Source: Pseudoalteromonas fuliginea (GTDB lineage: Bacteria; Pseudomonadota; Gammaproteobacteria; Enterobacterales; Alteromonadaceae). Taken from it: 55,706 nucleotides of DNA. Numbering within the stretch: the first letter of the stretch is position 1; each line of letters begins with the position of its first letter. A program made the position numbers and the translations under genes. This document shows, piece by piece, positions 46,605 to 55,706 of this stretch. The stretch covers positions 1-55,706 of the forward strand of contig NZ_JJNZ01000061.1 of the NCBI RefSeq assembly GCF_000690055.1, given 5' to 3'. The notes beneath the pieces were generated by a model, which did no database searches, was not told the DNA's origin, and saw nothing but the letters and a program-made list of their open reading frames with translations.

Positions 46605-47550
46605 TGTTTTCGCCTAATACTGTGCCAGGGGTAACCCAGTCACTACGACCATTTAAAAAATCGTTAATTGCCATTGGTTTTTTACCTTGCGGTTGTAATT
46701 GCGTAATACATAAAGCATGTTCACCACACGCCACTATTACGCCATTTTTGTCGCTTGATAAAATTTGCCCAGGATTACCTGATTGCGAGGTAACCTGCGC
46801 TTGATAAATCTTTACTGTTTGCCCACTCATTTGAGTAAAGCACACAGGCCATGGGTTAAAAGAGCGAATGTTTCGCTCAATTTGCAGCGCACTCATGGAC
46901 CAGTCTATATTAGCTTCCTCTTTAGAAAGCTTTTTAGCGTAGTTAGCAAGTTCATCGTTTTGAGGTTCAGGCGTGATCTCACCATTAGCTAATTTATTAA
47001 TGGTTTCAATTAACGCATCTGGACCTAGCTCAGCAAGCTTGGTATATAAACTAGCGCTAGTTTCTGTCGTGCTAATAGGGCAGCGGCTTATATGTAGCAT
47101 ATCGCCGGTATCTAGCCCTTCATCCATTTGCATTATTGTTACGCCGGTTTGTTCATCACCTGCCCAAATTGCGCGTTGAATAGGTGCAGCACCGCGCCAG
47201 CGCGGTAATATAGAACCATGCACATTTAAACAACCTAAACGTGGAGCTTCTAAAATAGCTTTAGGTAAAATTAAGCCATACGCTACAACAATCATAATGT
47301 CGGCATTTAAGCTTGTTAGCTCTGCTAGTGCTTCATCATTTTTTAATGACTGTGGCTGAAAAACCGGTAAGTTGTGCTCAAGCGCTAGCGCTTTTACTTC
47401 ACTGGCTTTTAATTTTTTACCACGACCGGCAGGGCGGTCTGGCTGGCTATATACACCCACTATTTGATGTTCGCTTTGTATTAGCGCTTGTAAATGACGT
47501 GCGGCAAAATCCGGCGTACCGGCAAATATAATGCGTAATGGTTGAGTCAC
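46597..47550 (-). CDS. fmt: Methionyl-tRNA formyltransferase
   Basis: Formylates initiator Met-tRNA using 10-formyl-tetrahydrofolate. The 317 residues (E. coli 315) start at a GTG, giving [20 protein letters not shown], the family N-terminus. The folate-binding and catalytic segment [20 protein letters not shown] and the adjacent [10 protein letters not shown] are present, and a C-terminal OB-fold domain follows. def lies 21 bases upstream and rsmB overlaps its end. Confidence 0.97.
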   Translation of the reverse strand: MTQPLRIIFAGTPDFAARHLQALIQSEHQIVGVYSQPDRPAGRGKKLKASEVKALALEHNLPVFQPQSLKNDEALAELTSLNADIMIVVAYGLILPKAILEAPRLGCLNVHGSILPRWRGAAPIQRAIWAGDEQTGVTIMQMDEGLDTGDMLHISRCPISTTETSASLYTKLAELGPDALIETINKLANGEITPEPQNDELANYAKKLSKEEANIDWSMSALQIERNIRSFNPWPVCFTQMSGQTVKIYQAQVTSQSGNPGQILSSDKNGVIVACGEHALCITQLQPQGKKPMAINDFLNGRSDWVTPGTVLGENNE

Positions 47551-47571
47551 TGAGTTTTCCTAAGGTGCTTA

Positions 47572-48078
47572 TTACTGTTCTGCAAACTTGGCTTCTTTTT
47601 CAAGCTTTTTACGAATACGTTGGCGCTTTAATGGAGATAAGTAATCAATGAATAGCTTACCTTGAAGGTGATCTAGTTCATGTTGAATACAAATGGCCAG
47701 CAGTTCGTCTGCATCTAGTACAAACTCTTCACCGTTTTCGTTAAGTGCAGAGACTGTTACTGTTTCTGCGCGGTCAACTTTTGCATACGAGTTAGGTACT
47801 GATAAACAGCCTTCTTCGCTAATAGTTGAGCCATCTTTTTTGATGATTTGTGGATTAATTAATACCAGTGGTTCATCACGCTCTTCTGATACGTCAATAA
47901 CAACAATTCGTTGATGAATATCTACTTGTGTAGCAGCAAGCCCTATACCATTTTCATCATACATAGTTTCCAGCATATCTTTAACAATTTGGCGTACTGT
48001 ATCGTCAACTTGAGCAACTTCTTTTGCTATTGTACGTAAACGTTCATCTGGAAATCTTAAAACTTCTAACCTAGCCAT
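47572..48078 (-). CDS. def: Peptide deformylase
   Basis: Metalloenzyme that removes the N-formyl group from new proteins. I start at the ATG at 48078 ([20 protein letters not shown]), giving 168 residues (E. coli 169); the ATG five codons upstream gives an atypical extension. All three motifs are present: [16 protein letters not shown] and QHELDHLQG with the metal-binding HExxH. It starts the def-fmt-rsmB-trkA run and is divergent from the LysM gene. Confidence 0.97.
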   Translation of the reverse strand: MARLEVLRFPDERLRTIAKEVAQVDDTVRQIVKDMLETMYDENGIGLAATQVDIHQRIVVIDVSEERDEPLVLINPQIIKKDGSTISEEGCLSVPNSYAKVDRAETVTVSALNENGEEFVLDADELLAICIQHELDHLQGKLFIDYLSPLKRQRIRKKLEKEAKFAEQ

Positions 48079-48196
48079 AGTTACCTTTTTCACTTGTGCT
48101 TAATTTAGGGTATTGTATGCTCTTATTTTAGCCATTCACGTTCACCTTTAACAGGTTTTGGGCAATAATAATGAAAAAACAATACAAGGAAGCTCA

Positions 48197-49318
48197 ATGA
48201 GATCCCCGTTAGTTGCAATCATGCTTGCATTAAGTGCTGCTTTTCCGGCAGTTGCAGATGTGTTGGAAATAAAAAAAGACGCGCCAAAACAGTATGTTGT
48301 AAAAAAAGGAGACACGCTCTGGGATATCTCTGGTATTTATTTAAATAAACCTTGGCTATGGCCAGAATTATGGCAAATGAATCCTCAAATAAACAACCCA
48401 AATCTTATTTACCCAGGGGATGCGCTAACATTAGTTTACGATGCAGACGGAAAACCTCGTTTAGTGATAAATAAAGCATACAGAAAGCTTTCTCCGCAGG
48501 GGCGTATTACCCCTAAAGGTAAAAATGCAGTTACAACATTGCCACTTGAACTAATTAAACCTTACTTGACGTATGAGCAAGCAATTAATAGCGACGAGAT
48601 AGATAATAAGCCATATGTTTTGGGCGCAAATCAAAATACTAAAACACAGACACTGGGTCATATTTTATATATAAATGGTGATTTAAAATTAAATCAGGCT
48701 TACGCCATTTACCATAAAGGCGAACCTTATGTTGATCCTAAAACAAATACTGCACTAGCTAATAAAGCAAGCTTTGTTGGGGTGGTACGTGTATTTAGGC
48801 GAGGGGATATCACCAACGGTGTGCCAGCTTCAGTAAGGGTTGAGTCGGTTAAGCGTGAAATTAAACAAGGCGATTTTTTATTACCTCTAATGCAGGGACA
48901 AATGTTGCCAGCATACTTTAATATGCACCGACCTAAACAGCCTGTTGAAGGTGCGGTCATTGCTTCTGCTAATCACAGTCGGGAATTCAGCACGATGGAC
49001 ATTGTGGTGCTAAACTTAGGTTCAGAACAACAAGTAGAACCAGGTCACATATTAGATATTGAACGTCAATCACCAGGTGTAATTGATGGACGGCGAGGGC
49101 CTCGTTATCCTGAAGACTCCAGTAGCTTTGAAAAACTGGTATCAGACACCAGTGAGTTTTTAGGCTTAGAAGCAGACGAAAACAGTACCGTTTGGACTAT
49201 GCCTAAAGAAAAAGTTGGTGAGCTAATTGTCTTTAAAGTGTATGACAAAGTAAGTTATGCATTAATAACTAAAAACCAGCACCCAATTCGCATTGGAGAT
49301 ATTGCAGTTATTCATTAA
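48197..49318 (+). CDS. LysM-domain cell-envelope protein
   Basis: 373 residues with a signal peptide (cleaved near residue 20, VA|DV) and one LysM peptidoglycan-binding module at about 32-80 (KQYVVKKGDTLWDISGIYLN and IYPGDALTLV). About 290 residues of mostly beta structure follow. The whole architecture matches conserved gammaproteobacterial LysM proteins encoded next to dprA. The ATG at 48197 has AAGGA six bases upstream; a longer frame to 48158 lacks one. It is divergent from def and 31 bases ahead of dprA. Its function has not been established; septal or cell-wall binding is inferred. Confidence 0.88.
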   Translation: MRSPLVAIMLALSAAFPAVADVLEIKKDAPKQYVVKKGDTLWDISGIYLNKPWLWPELWQMNPQINNPNLIYPGDALTLVYDADGKPRLVINKAYRKLSPQGRITPKGKNAVTTLPLELIKPYLTYEQAINSDEIDNKPYVLGANQNTKTQTLGHILYINGDLKLNQAYAIYHKGEPYVDPKTNTALANKASFVGVVRVFRRGDITNGVPASVRVESVKREIKQGDFLLPLMQGQMLPAYFNMHRPKQPVEGAVIASANHSREFSTMDIVVLNLGSEQQVEPGHILDIERQSPGVIDGRRGPRYPEDSSSFEKLVSDTSEFLGLEADENSTVWTMPKEKVGELIVFKVYDKVSYALITKNQHPIRIGDIAVIH

Positions 49319-49349
49319 GAAGTAGCGAGTCGGTGCTCTAGGAGAGAGC

Positions 49350-50441
49350 ATGGATCAGTCATCTGGCAAGCTAGCCCACTGGCTTGCCTTTTATATGTGT
49401 AAAGGGTTGGGTATAAAAACCCTTTTAGCACTATCTACAAACTATTCCCTTGGGTCGTTATTTGACTTATCTCATGACAAGCTTTTACAGCTTGGGCTAA
49501 GCGCTAATCAAGCGAGTAATTTACTCAACACCAATTGGCAACAAGTCAGTCATTATGAGCAATTAATAGCGCTGAACAACATTACTGTTGTCTGTATTTT
49601 TGATGCGCTTTACCCAGAAGATCTCCGGCAGATTGCCAGTGCGCCTTTATTACTCTTTTGCAGGGGAGATGTCTCGTTATTATCAACGCCACAAATTGCA
49701 ATTGTTGGCAGCCGTAATGCTACCCCTACCGGGCTTGAAATAGCCTCAGAATTTGCATACGAGTTAACTTTGGCGGGTATTACAGTTACTTCAGGTATGG
49801 CGCGGGGAATAGATGGTGCCGCACATAAAGGCTCTCTTGCTGGTACGGGGAAAACCATAGCGGTGCTTGGTACTGGGGTTGATATTTACTATCCCAAACG
49901 CCATAAACTATTAACAGACCAAGTTTTAGAAAGCGGTTTGCTGGTGAGTGAGTTTTTACCAGGCACAGCTGCTCATGCGCATAACTTTCCGCGTCGTAAT
50001 CGTATTATTTCTGGGTTATCGTTAGGAGTGCTTATTGTTGAGGCTGAAATTAAAAGTGGTTCGTTAATTACAGTACGCTATGCGCTTGAACAAAATAAAG
50101 AGGTATTTGCAGTACCGGGGTCTATTAAAAACCCGTTAGCGCAGGCAAGTCACTTTTTAATAAAGCAAGGTGCTAAGCTGGTAGAAAACGTGGCTGACAT
50201 TCTTGATGAGGTGAGTTTCACTTACGACAATAATGTATGTAATAAAGAGCAGCCGATTCAAGCCAATTCTCAATGTGAGGTTTTAAATAGTATTGGCTTT
50301 GAAGTAACCAGTGTAGATGACATTGTGCGTCGTGCGCAGTGGCCAATAGATAAAGTACTTAGTAGGTTGCTCGATTTAGAGCTAGACGATCAGATTGAGC
50401 GCGTACTAGATGGTTATATTAAGTTAAGCGCAGGAAGGTAA
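49350..50441 (+). CDS. dprA: DNA-processing protein DprA (Smf)
   Basis: Loads RecA on incoming single-stranded DNA in natural transformation. The 363 residues have the SAM-like N-terminus, then the DprA Rossmann core with IAIVGSRNATPTGLEIASEF, SGMARGIDGAAHKGSL and FPRRNRIISGLS. A C-terminal winged-helix-like domain is present. The start has AGGAGAG close upstream. smg begins two bases after its stop. The gene alone does not show that the strain is competent. Confidence 0.96.
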   Translation: MDQSSGKLAHWLAFYMCKGLGIKTLLALSTNYSLGSLFDLSHDKLLQLGLSANQASNLLNTNWQQVSHYEQLIALNNITVVCIFDALYPEDLRQIASAPLLLFCRGDVSLLSTPQIAIVGSRNATPTGLEIASEFAYELTLAGITVTSGMARGIDGAAHKGSLAGTGKTIAVLGTGVDIYYPKRHKLLTDQVLESGLLVSEFLPGTAAHAHNFPRRNRIISGLSLGVLIVEAEIKSGSLITVRYALEQNKEVFAVPGSIKNPLAQASHFLIKQGAKLVENVADILDEVSFTYDNNVCNKEQPIQANSQCEVLNSIGFEVTSVDDIVRRAQWPIDKVLSRLLDLELDDQIERVLDGYIKLSAGR

Positions 50442-50442
50442 T

Positions 50443-50916
50443 ATGTTTGATATTCTTTTGTATCTTTTTGAAAATTACATTCATAGCGAAGCGGATATAT
50501 TTGCCGAGCAAAATGAGTTAACCGATGAGCTACTGCGTGCGGGCTTTCATAAGCCCGAGATATTTAAAGCACTCGATTGGTTAGAGCAATTAGCCGATTT
50601 ACAACACAGCGACGAGTCTCCTTATCTTATTACTAACCCTAAAGATGCTGTGCGTATATTTACCGATAGTGAATGCCAAAGGCTCAGTGCTGAATGTCGT
50701 GGCTTTTTAATGTTTATTGAGCAAATAGGCGTAATCAATAATGTAACTCGTGAAATGGTAATGGACTGTTTAGCCTCTCTCGATAAAGCAACTATAAGCT
50801 TAGAGGATTTAAAATGGATTGTACTTATGATCTTATTTAATGTTCCTGGCTCTGAAAAGGCATATGAGCAAATGGAAGATTTGATTTTTGATGAACCCAG
50901 CGAACTTCTTCATTAG
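50443..50916 (+). CDS. smg: Smg / DUF494 family protein
   Basis: A 157-residue acidic protein, the E. coli Smg length. The N-terminus MFDILLYLFENYIHSEADI is characteristic, and the rest is mainly alpha-helical, ending in EDLIFDEPSELLH. The function is unknown even in E. coli. It is tightly linked to dprA and precedes a zinc-ribbon gene, as in many gammaproteobacteria; a link to DNA processing is guesswork. Confidence 0.92.
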   Translation: MFDILLYLFENYIHSEADIFAEQNELTDELLRAGFHKPEIFKALDWLEQLADLQHSDESPYLITNPKDAVRIFTDSECQRLSAECRGFLMFIEQIGVINNVTREMVMDCLASLDKATISLEDLKWIVLMILFNVPGSEKAYEQMEDLIFDEPSELLH

Positions 50917-51030
50917 AGATAATTATCTTGATTGTACTCAAATTACTTAAACGGATAAGCACGGCATTGCTTGTATCTTTAAGTGGTTTGGGTATATTAG
51001 GCGAAAATTCACCAACCTATTAGGATCACC

Positions 51031-51606
51031 ATGAGTAAAATCGACCATTCGCTTTTCTCGGCGAACAAGCACGCCCTCGAAAAAGAATACGAGATATGCC
51101 CACAGTGTGGTTCAGAGTTAGTGATCCGCAATAGTAAATCAGGCCCTTTTTTAGGATGCGCAAGTTATCCCAAATGCGACTTTATTAGGCCATTGGCACA
51201 TCACGACAGCAACGAAATAAAAATATTAGAAGATTCAGCATGTCCTGAGTGTAGCAAACCGTTGGTGGTTAAAAATGGCCGCTATGGTATGTTTATTGGG
51301 TGTACGGGTTATCCAGAGTGTCATTACATTGCTAACGAAAATGAAGAAAAGCAAAGCGAAGATACTTTGCCTAGTTGCCCTAAATGCAAAAAAGGTCATT
51401 TAGTCGCGCGCAGTAATAAGTTTGGTAAAGTATTTTATTCTTGTGATTGCTACCCAAGTTGTAAATACACGCTTAATAATAAACCGGTTGAACATCCGTG
51501 TCCTGAATGTGATTGGCCTATCGTCATAGAAAGAAATATGGCAAACGGCATATTATTGCAATGCCCACAAAAAAGCTGCATGCATAAGCTCACCTCAACT
51601 GAATAA
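51031..51606 (+). CDS. yrdD: Topoisomerase-type C4 zinc-ribbon protein (YrdD-like)
   Basis: 191 residues made almost entirely of four zinc-ribbon modules like the C-terminal repeats of topoisomerase I. They are CPQCGSELVIRNSKSGPFLG, CPECSKPLVVKNGRYGMFIG, CPKCKKGHLVARSNKFGKVF and CPECDWPIVIERNMANGILL. Each starts with a CxxC pair, and a second pair follows 13 to 25 residues later. In the fourth the second pair is separated by four residues. Such modules bind single-stranded DNA or RNA, so this is probably a nucleic-acid-binding protein without a catalytic domain. It lies between smg and tsaC. The symbol is by position and similarity to E. coli YrdD. Confidence 0.88.
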   Translation: MSKIDHSLFSANKHALEKEYEICPQCGSELVIRNSKSGPFLGCASYPKCDFIRPLAHHDSNEIKILEDSACPECSKPLVVKNGRYGMFIGCTGYPECHYIANENEEKQSEDTLPSCPKCKKGHLVARSNKFGKVFYSCDCYPSCKYTLNNKPVEHPCPECDWPIVIERNMANGILLQCPQKSCMHKLTSTE

Positions 51607-51631
51607 CGTTTAATTATATCTGGAGACTACT

Positions 51632-53147
<1,516 letters not shown>

Positions 53148-53163
53148 CAATTACACAGTAATC

Positions 53164-53189
53164 AAAAAGGCGCTAATTAGCGCCTTTTT
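53164..53189. terminator. Bidirectional terminator between hemF and the globin gene
   Basis: The perfect palindrome AAAAAGGCGCTAATTAGCGC followed by CTTTTT gives a stem with T runs in both directions and serves the two convergent genes. Confidence 0.9.
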
Positions 53190-53209
53190 GCATTATGCTA
53201 AATATAAAT

Positions 53210-53659
53210 TTAATGCTGATTGATCATGTGCGTTGCTAGTTGAGAGAATGATTGTTTTAATCCTTCACGTAACAACGGATTGTCTATTTCTATATCCAAC
53301 GTTTTATTCATGCAGTACATCCACTGATCGCGCAATGCTTTGTCTACAGTAAAAGGCATATGGCGTTTACGTAGCATTGGCTGACCATGTTTTTCTGTAA
53401 ATAGGTTTGGCCCGCCTAACCAACCAGATAAAAATTCAAAAAATACTTGGCGAATTCGATCTAATGGCAGAGGATGCATATCATATAACGGTTTAGCGTA
53501 TTCATCTGACTCCATTATGTCGTAGAATCGATTAGAAATAGCACGCGCACCTTTCTCTCCACCTATTATTTCATACGGTGTTTTTTCAGGAGTAGGAGCC
53601 TGTTGCTCAGGAGCTGGCTTAGATTTAGAAAAAAGTCGTTTAATCATATTACTTATCAT
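53210..53659 (-). CDS. Group II truncated haemoglobin
   Basis: 149 residues. A 25-residue charged and proline/glutamine-rich N-terminus precedes a 2-on-2 globin domain. Visible family features are YEIIGGEKGARAISNRFYDI at its start, FEFLSGWLGGPNLFTEKHGQ, the proximal haem-binding His in MLRKRHMPF, and Trp at position G8 in RDQWMYCM, a group II marker. Such proteins bind oxygen or nitric oxide and some have peroxidase-like activity; which applies here is unknown. The start may be the ATG at 53659 or at 53647. It is convergent with hemF. Confidence 0.9.
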   Translation of the reverse strand: MISNMIKRLFSKSKPAPEQQAPTPEKTPYEIIGGEKGARAISNRFYDIMESDEYAKPLYDMHPLPLDRIRQVFFEFLSGWLGGPNLFTEKHGQPMLRKRHMPFTVDKALRDQWMYCMNKTLDIEIDNPLLREGLKQSFSQLATHMINQH

Positions 53660-53700
53660 CGTTAATAGGCAGTATATAACTGCAAAGAGGTTGCTTTAAA

Positions 53701-54525
53701 ATGGACAAATATGCGGTTTTTGGAAATCCAATTAAACATTCAAAATCCCCCACGATACATAAACAATTTGCTGTATCACTGGGTGAGCAAATCGACTATC
53801 GCGCAATATTAGCACCTATCGATAACTTTGAAAAAACAGTATTGTCTTTTTTTGAGCAAGGTGGTGTGGGTGCTAACGTTACAATGCCATTTAAAGAGCA
53901 AGCCTATGCAATGGCCGATGAGCTTACGCCATTAGCTAAAATTGCAGGGGCTGTTAATACATTAAAAAAACGAGATGATGGCACATTACTCGGAGATAAC
54001 ACCGATGGTGTGGGCTTTGTAAATGATTTACTTGCTAATAAAGTAGCCATAACTGATAAACGTATTTTAATTATTGGCGCGGGCGGTGCAGCTCGAGGCG
54101 TTATTTTACCTTTGCTAGAGCATAACCCTCAGGAAATAATAATCGTTAATCGCACAGCACAAAAAGCCAAAGAACTCGCAAAACTGTTTATTCAATATGG
54201 AGCTGTATCTGGTTTTGGTTTTGATGATTTACCAGTAAGCGATTACTCACTAATTATAAACTCTACCTCTAGCAGTATGAATAACGAACTTCCAGCTCTT
54301 GATGAAAAACACATAACTAACTGTGAAGTCGCTTATGACATGTTTTATTCACTGCAAAATACCATTTTTATGAATTGGATTGCACAGCATAATATTAACG
54401 CTAAGCTTTTAGATGGCAGCGGTATGTTAGTTGGTCAAGCTGCTCAAGCATATTATGTATGGCGTAATAAAATGCCAGAAATACTTCCCGTAGTGGATGC
54501 GCTCAAACAAGGAACGCTTAAATGA
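53701..54525 (+). CDS. aroE: Shikimate dehydrogenase
   Basis: NADPH-dependent enzyme of the shikimate pathway that reduces 3-dehydroshikimate. The 274 residues contain [20 protein letters not shown], the catalytic lysine in [12 protein letters not shown], the catalytic aspartate in [13 protein letters not shown] and the cofactor motif [14 protein letters not shown]. The stop overlaps the start of the next gene by four bases (ATGA), so translation is coupled. Confidence 0.97.
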   Translation: MDKYAVFGNPIKHSKSPTIHKQFAVSLGEQIDYRAILAPIDNFEKTVLSFFEQGGVGANVTMPFKEQAYAMADELTPLAKIAGAVNTLKKRDDGTLLGDNTDGVGFVNDLLANKVAITDKRILIIGAGGAARGVILPLLEHNPQEIIIVNRTAQKAKELAKLFIQYGAVSGFGFDDLPVSDYSLIINSTSSSMNNELPALDEKHITNCEVAYDMFYSLQNTIFMNWIAQHNINAKLLDGSGMLVGQAAQAYYVWRNKMPEILPVVDALKQGTLK

Positions 54526-54776
54526 ATCAGGCAATACAGTTTATAGATAGGCTCGAATTTAGAGAGCCCGATCATCAGCTAGTCTTTTTTGCACAAGTTA
54601 GTGGCATGCTGGTGGAATGCATAATAGAAGTAAATACACTTAAATTAACAGACGAAAGTCACGCAACAGAATATTTTGAACAGTATCGTTTTGATTATGA
54701 AGAACGTGCCGAGGAGCTTATCGAAGAAGAAAGCTATAACTCGGCAGGCCAAATTGAAGTAAGTTTATTAACTTAA
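54522..54776 (+). CDS. DUF1488 family protein (YrdB-like)
   Basis: An 84-residue acidic protein beginning [20 protein letters not shown], which resembles E. coli YrdB, also located between aroE and yrdA. Function unknown. It overlaps aroE by four bases at its start. At its end it overlaps the convergent gamma-carbonic-anhydrase-like gene by nine bases. Confidence 0.85.
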   Translation: MNQAIQFIDRLEFREPDHQLVFFAQVSGMLVECIIEVNTLKLTDESHATEYFEQYRFDYEERAEELIEEESYNSAGQIEVSLLT

Positions 54777-55313
54777 GTTAGCTATTTCAGCTAAGTATTC
54801 ATCTTTAAGTGACACATAGTTATCGGCAGATATTTTTAAAAAGGCAAGTTCTTGCTCTGTAAGAGGGCGGGCTTGCTTAGCCGGACTTCCTACATATAAG
54901 TAACCAGACTCTAAACGTTTGTTTGGTGGTACTAAAGAGCCGCCACCTATAATTACATCGTCTTCAACAACCACGTTATCCATAATAATAGCGCCCATAC
55001 CTACTAGTATACGGTTTCCTAATACACATCCGTGCAGCATTACCTTATGACCAACAGTTACATCGTCACCTATAATAAGTGGATAACCATCAGGGTTGCT
55101 TTTAGTTGCACGAGATAAATGCAATACACTGCCATCTTGTATATTGGAGCGCTTACCAATACGTATATAGTTAACATCACCACGTGCAGCTACTAAAGGC
55201 CAAACACTACTATTATCACCTAAAGTAATATCACCAACCAAAACTGAAGACTCATCAATATAAACAGACGAATTAAACGAAGGTGTTATACCTTTATAAG
55301 AACGGATTGCCAT
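54768..55313 (-). CDS. yrdA: Gamma-carbonic-anhydrase-like protein (YrdA)
   Basis: A 181-residue left-handed beta-helix protein of the gamma-carbonic anhydrase family, recognised by hexapeptide repeats (for example IRIGKRSNIQDGSVLHL and NRILVGMGAIIMDNVVVEDD) and the C-terminal helix. Metal-binding histidines are plausible in SVLHLSR and in GHKVMLHGC. Whether it has carbonic anhydrase activity is uncertain, as for E. coli YrdA. It sits beside the rRNA operon, as yrdA does beside rrnD in E. coli. Confidence 0.92.
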   Translation of the reverse strand: MAIRSYKGITPSFNSSVYIDESSVLVGDITLGDNSSVWPLVAARGDVNYIRIGKRSNIQDGSVLHLSRATKSNPDGYPLIIGDDVTVGHKVMLHGCVLGNRILVGMGAIIMDNVVVEDDVIIGGGSLVPPNKRLESGYLYVGSPAKQARPLTEQELAFLKISADNYVSLKDEYLAEIANLS

Positions 55314-55448
55314 ATTTAGTACCTTTTAGATAATAGTTATTAGCTTTGAGTGTATCAGCAAGGTGATTTTTGTACCATACAGTGCACTGTTTGGTTACAA
55401 AACTATCAGTTTCAGGGTGTTTAGTTCAGATACTGACCGAACAGCATC

Positions 55449-55504
55449 TTTTTTTACTTTTTCTTTAAAAAAGTGCTTGCGTAAAAATCTGTTCTCCCTA
55501 TAAT
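55449..55504 (+). promoter_or_regulatory. rRNA operon promoter P1 with UP-like element
   Basis: TTGCGT (55477-55482) and a perfect TATAAT (55499-55504) are 16 bases apart. An A/T-rich tract (55449-55474) upstream fits an UP element, and GCGACC after the -10 fits a growth-rate-controlled discriminator. Confidence 0.85.
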
Positions 55505-55615
55505 GCGACCCCACTGAGACGGGAAACGCCGAAGCATAGCAAGGCATAAACTACTCAGAGAGTTAAATAAAACTTTGGTTTTAAATCTTCTAAAAAGAAA
55601 GTTTAAAACTAAGTG

Positions 55616-55643
55616 TTGACTCGAAAAATAAAGGGTGTATTAT
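55616..55643 (+). promoter_or_regulatory. rRNA operon promoter P2
   Basis: TTGACT (55616-55621) and TATTAT (55638-55643) have a 16-base spacer, about 139 bases downstream of P1, the usual tandem layout of rrn operons. Confidence 0.85.
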
Positions 55644-55652
55644 TCGCATCCC

Positions 55653-55706
55653 TTGAGACGCTAAAGCGACTCAAAACGTTCTTTAACAATATAAAGCAAT
55701 CATCTG
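55653..55706 (+). ncRNA. rRNA leader with boxB-like hairpin and boxA antitermination site (partial)
   Basis: A hairpin (TTGAG/CTCAA with an inner CGCT/AGCG, 55653-55674) precedes GTTCTTTAACA at 55678-55688, a close match to the boxA antiterminator. The E. coli rrn leader has boxB, boxA and boxC in this order. The leader ends with the window; the 16S rRNA gene is expected to begin beyond it. Confidence 0.88.

Overview
The window is a contiguous stretch of gammaproteobacterial main chromosome around the replication origin. Low GC, gene order and protein similarity point to the Alteromonadales, most likely Pseudoalteromonas; that assignment is my recognition of the proteins and was not tested by a search. 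Nearly all genes are core housekeeping genes in an order also known from E. coli segments (atp-gid-oriC-mioC, mnmE-yidC-yidD-rnpA-rpmH-dnaA-dnaN-recF-gyrB, fadBA, pepQ-yigZ-trkH, trkA-rsmB-fmt-def, dprA-smg-yrdD-tsaC, aroE-yrdB-yrdA-rrn), here brought together within about 55 kb.

Left part (1-13703), all on the minus strand: a CadC-like membrane-anchored regulator, a terminator, the complete ATP synthase operon atpIBEFHAGDC with a strong promoter at 9341-9368, then parB, parA, rsmG and mnmG. Origin part (13704-20574): an E. coli-type oriC between mnmG and mioC (13 GATC sites, two perfect DnaA boxes, GATC-led AT-rich repeats and a DnaA-trio-like run), mioC, a 1.1 kb gene-free tract upstream of mioC that again carries GATC sites, DnaA boxes and GATCTAA repeats, mnmE, a 264 bp MITE, yidC, yidD, rnpA, rpmH, and a dnaA control region with its own DnaA boxes and GATC sites. 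Replication genes (20575-26629): dnaA, dnaN, recF and gyrB on the plus strand; recF contains two parS centromere sites, the presumed targets of the ParB encoded 13 kb away.

Middle part (26771-43779): glyQS, a small lipoprotein, a solitary KAP-family P-loop NTPase, tusA, fadBA (minus), slt, a second MITE, pepQ, yigZ, trkH, a YcgR-like PilZ protein, and three tandem genes for exported 70-71 residue EF-hand proteins. Right part (43856-55706): trkA, rsmB, fmt, def (minus), then divergently a LysM protein, dprA, smg, a C4 zinc-ribbon protein, tsaC and hemF; a group II truncated haemoglobin (minus); aroE, a DUF1488 protein, a gamma-carbonic-anhydrase-like protein (minus), and finally tandem promoters and the boxB/boxA leader of an rRNA operon whose 16S gene would start just beyond the window.

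No CRISPR array, prophage, tRNA or complete insertion sequence was seen. The items most worth a second look are the second origin-like tract upstream of mioC, the DnaA-trio in oriC, parS sites encoded inside recF, the EF-hand gene triplet, the solitary KAP NTPase, the inverted repeat around the atp promoter, and the two MITEs, one of which may supply the pepQ promoter.
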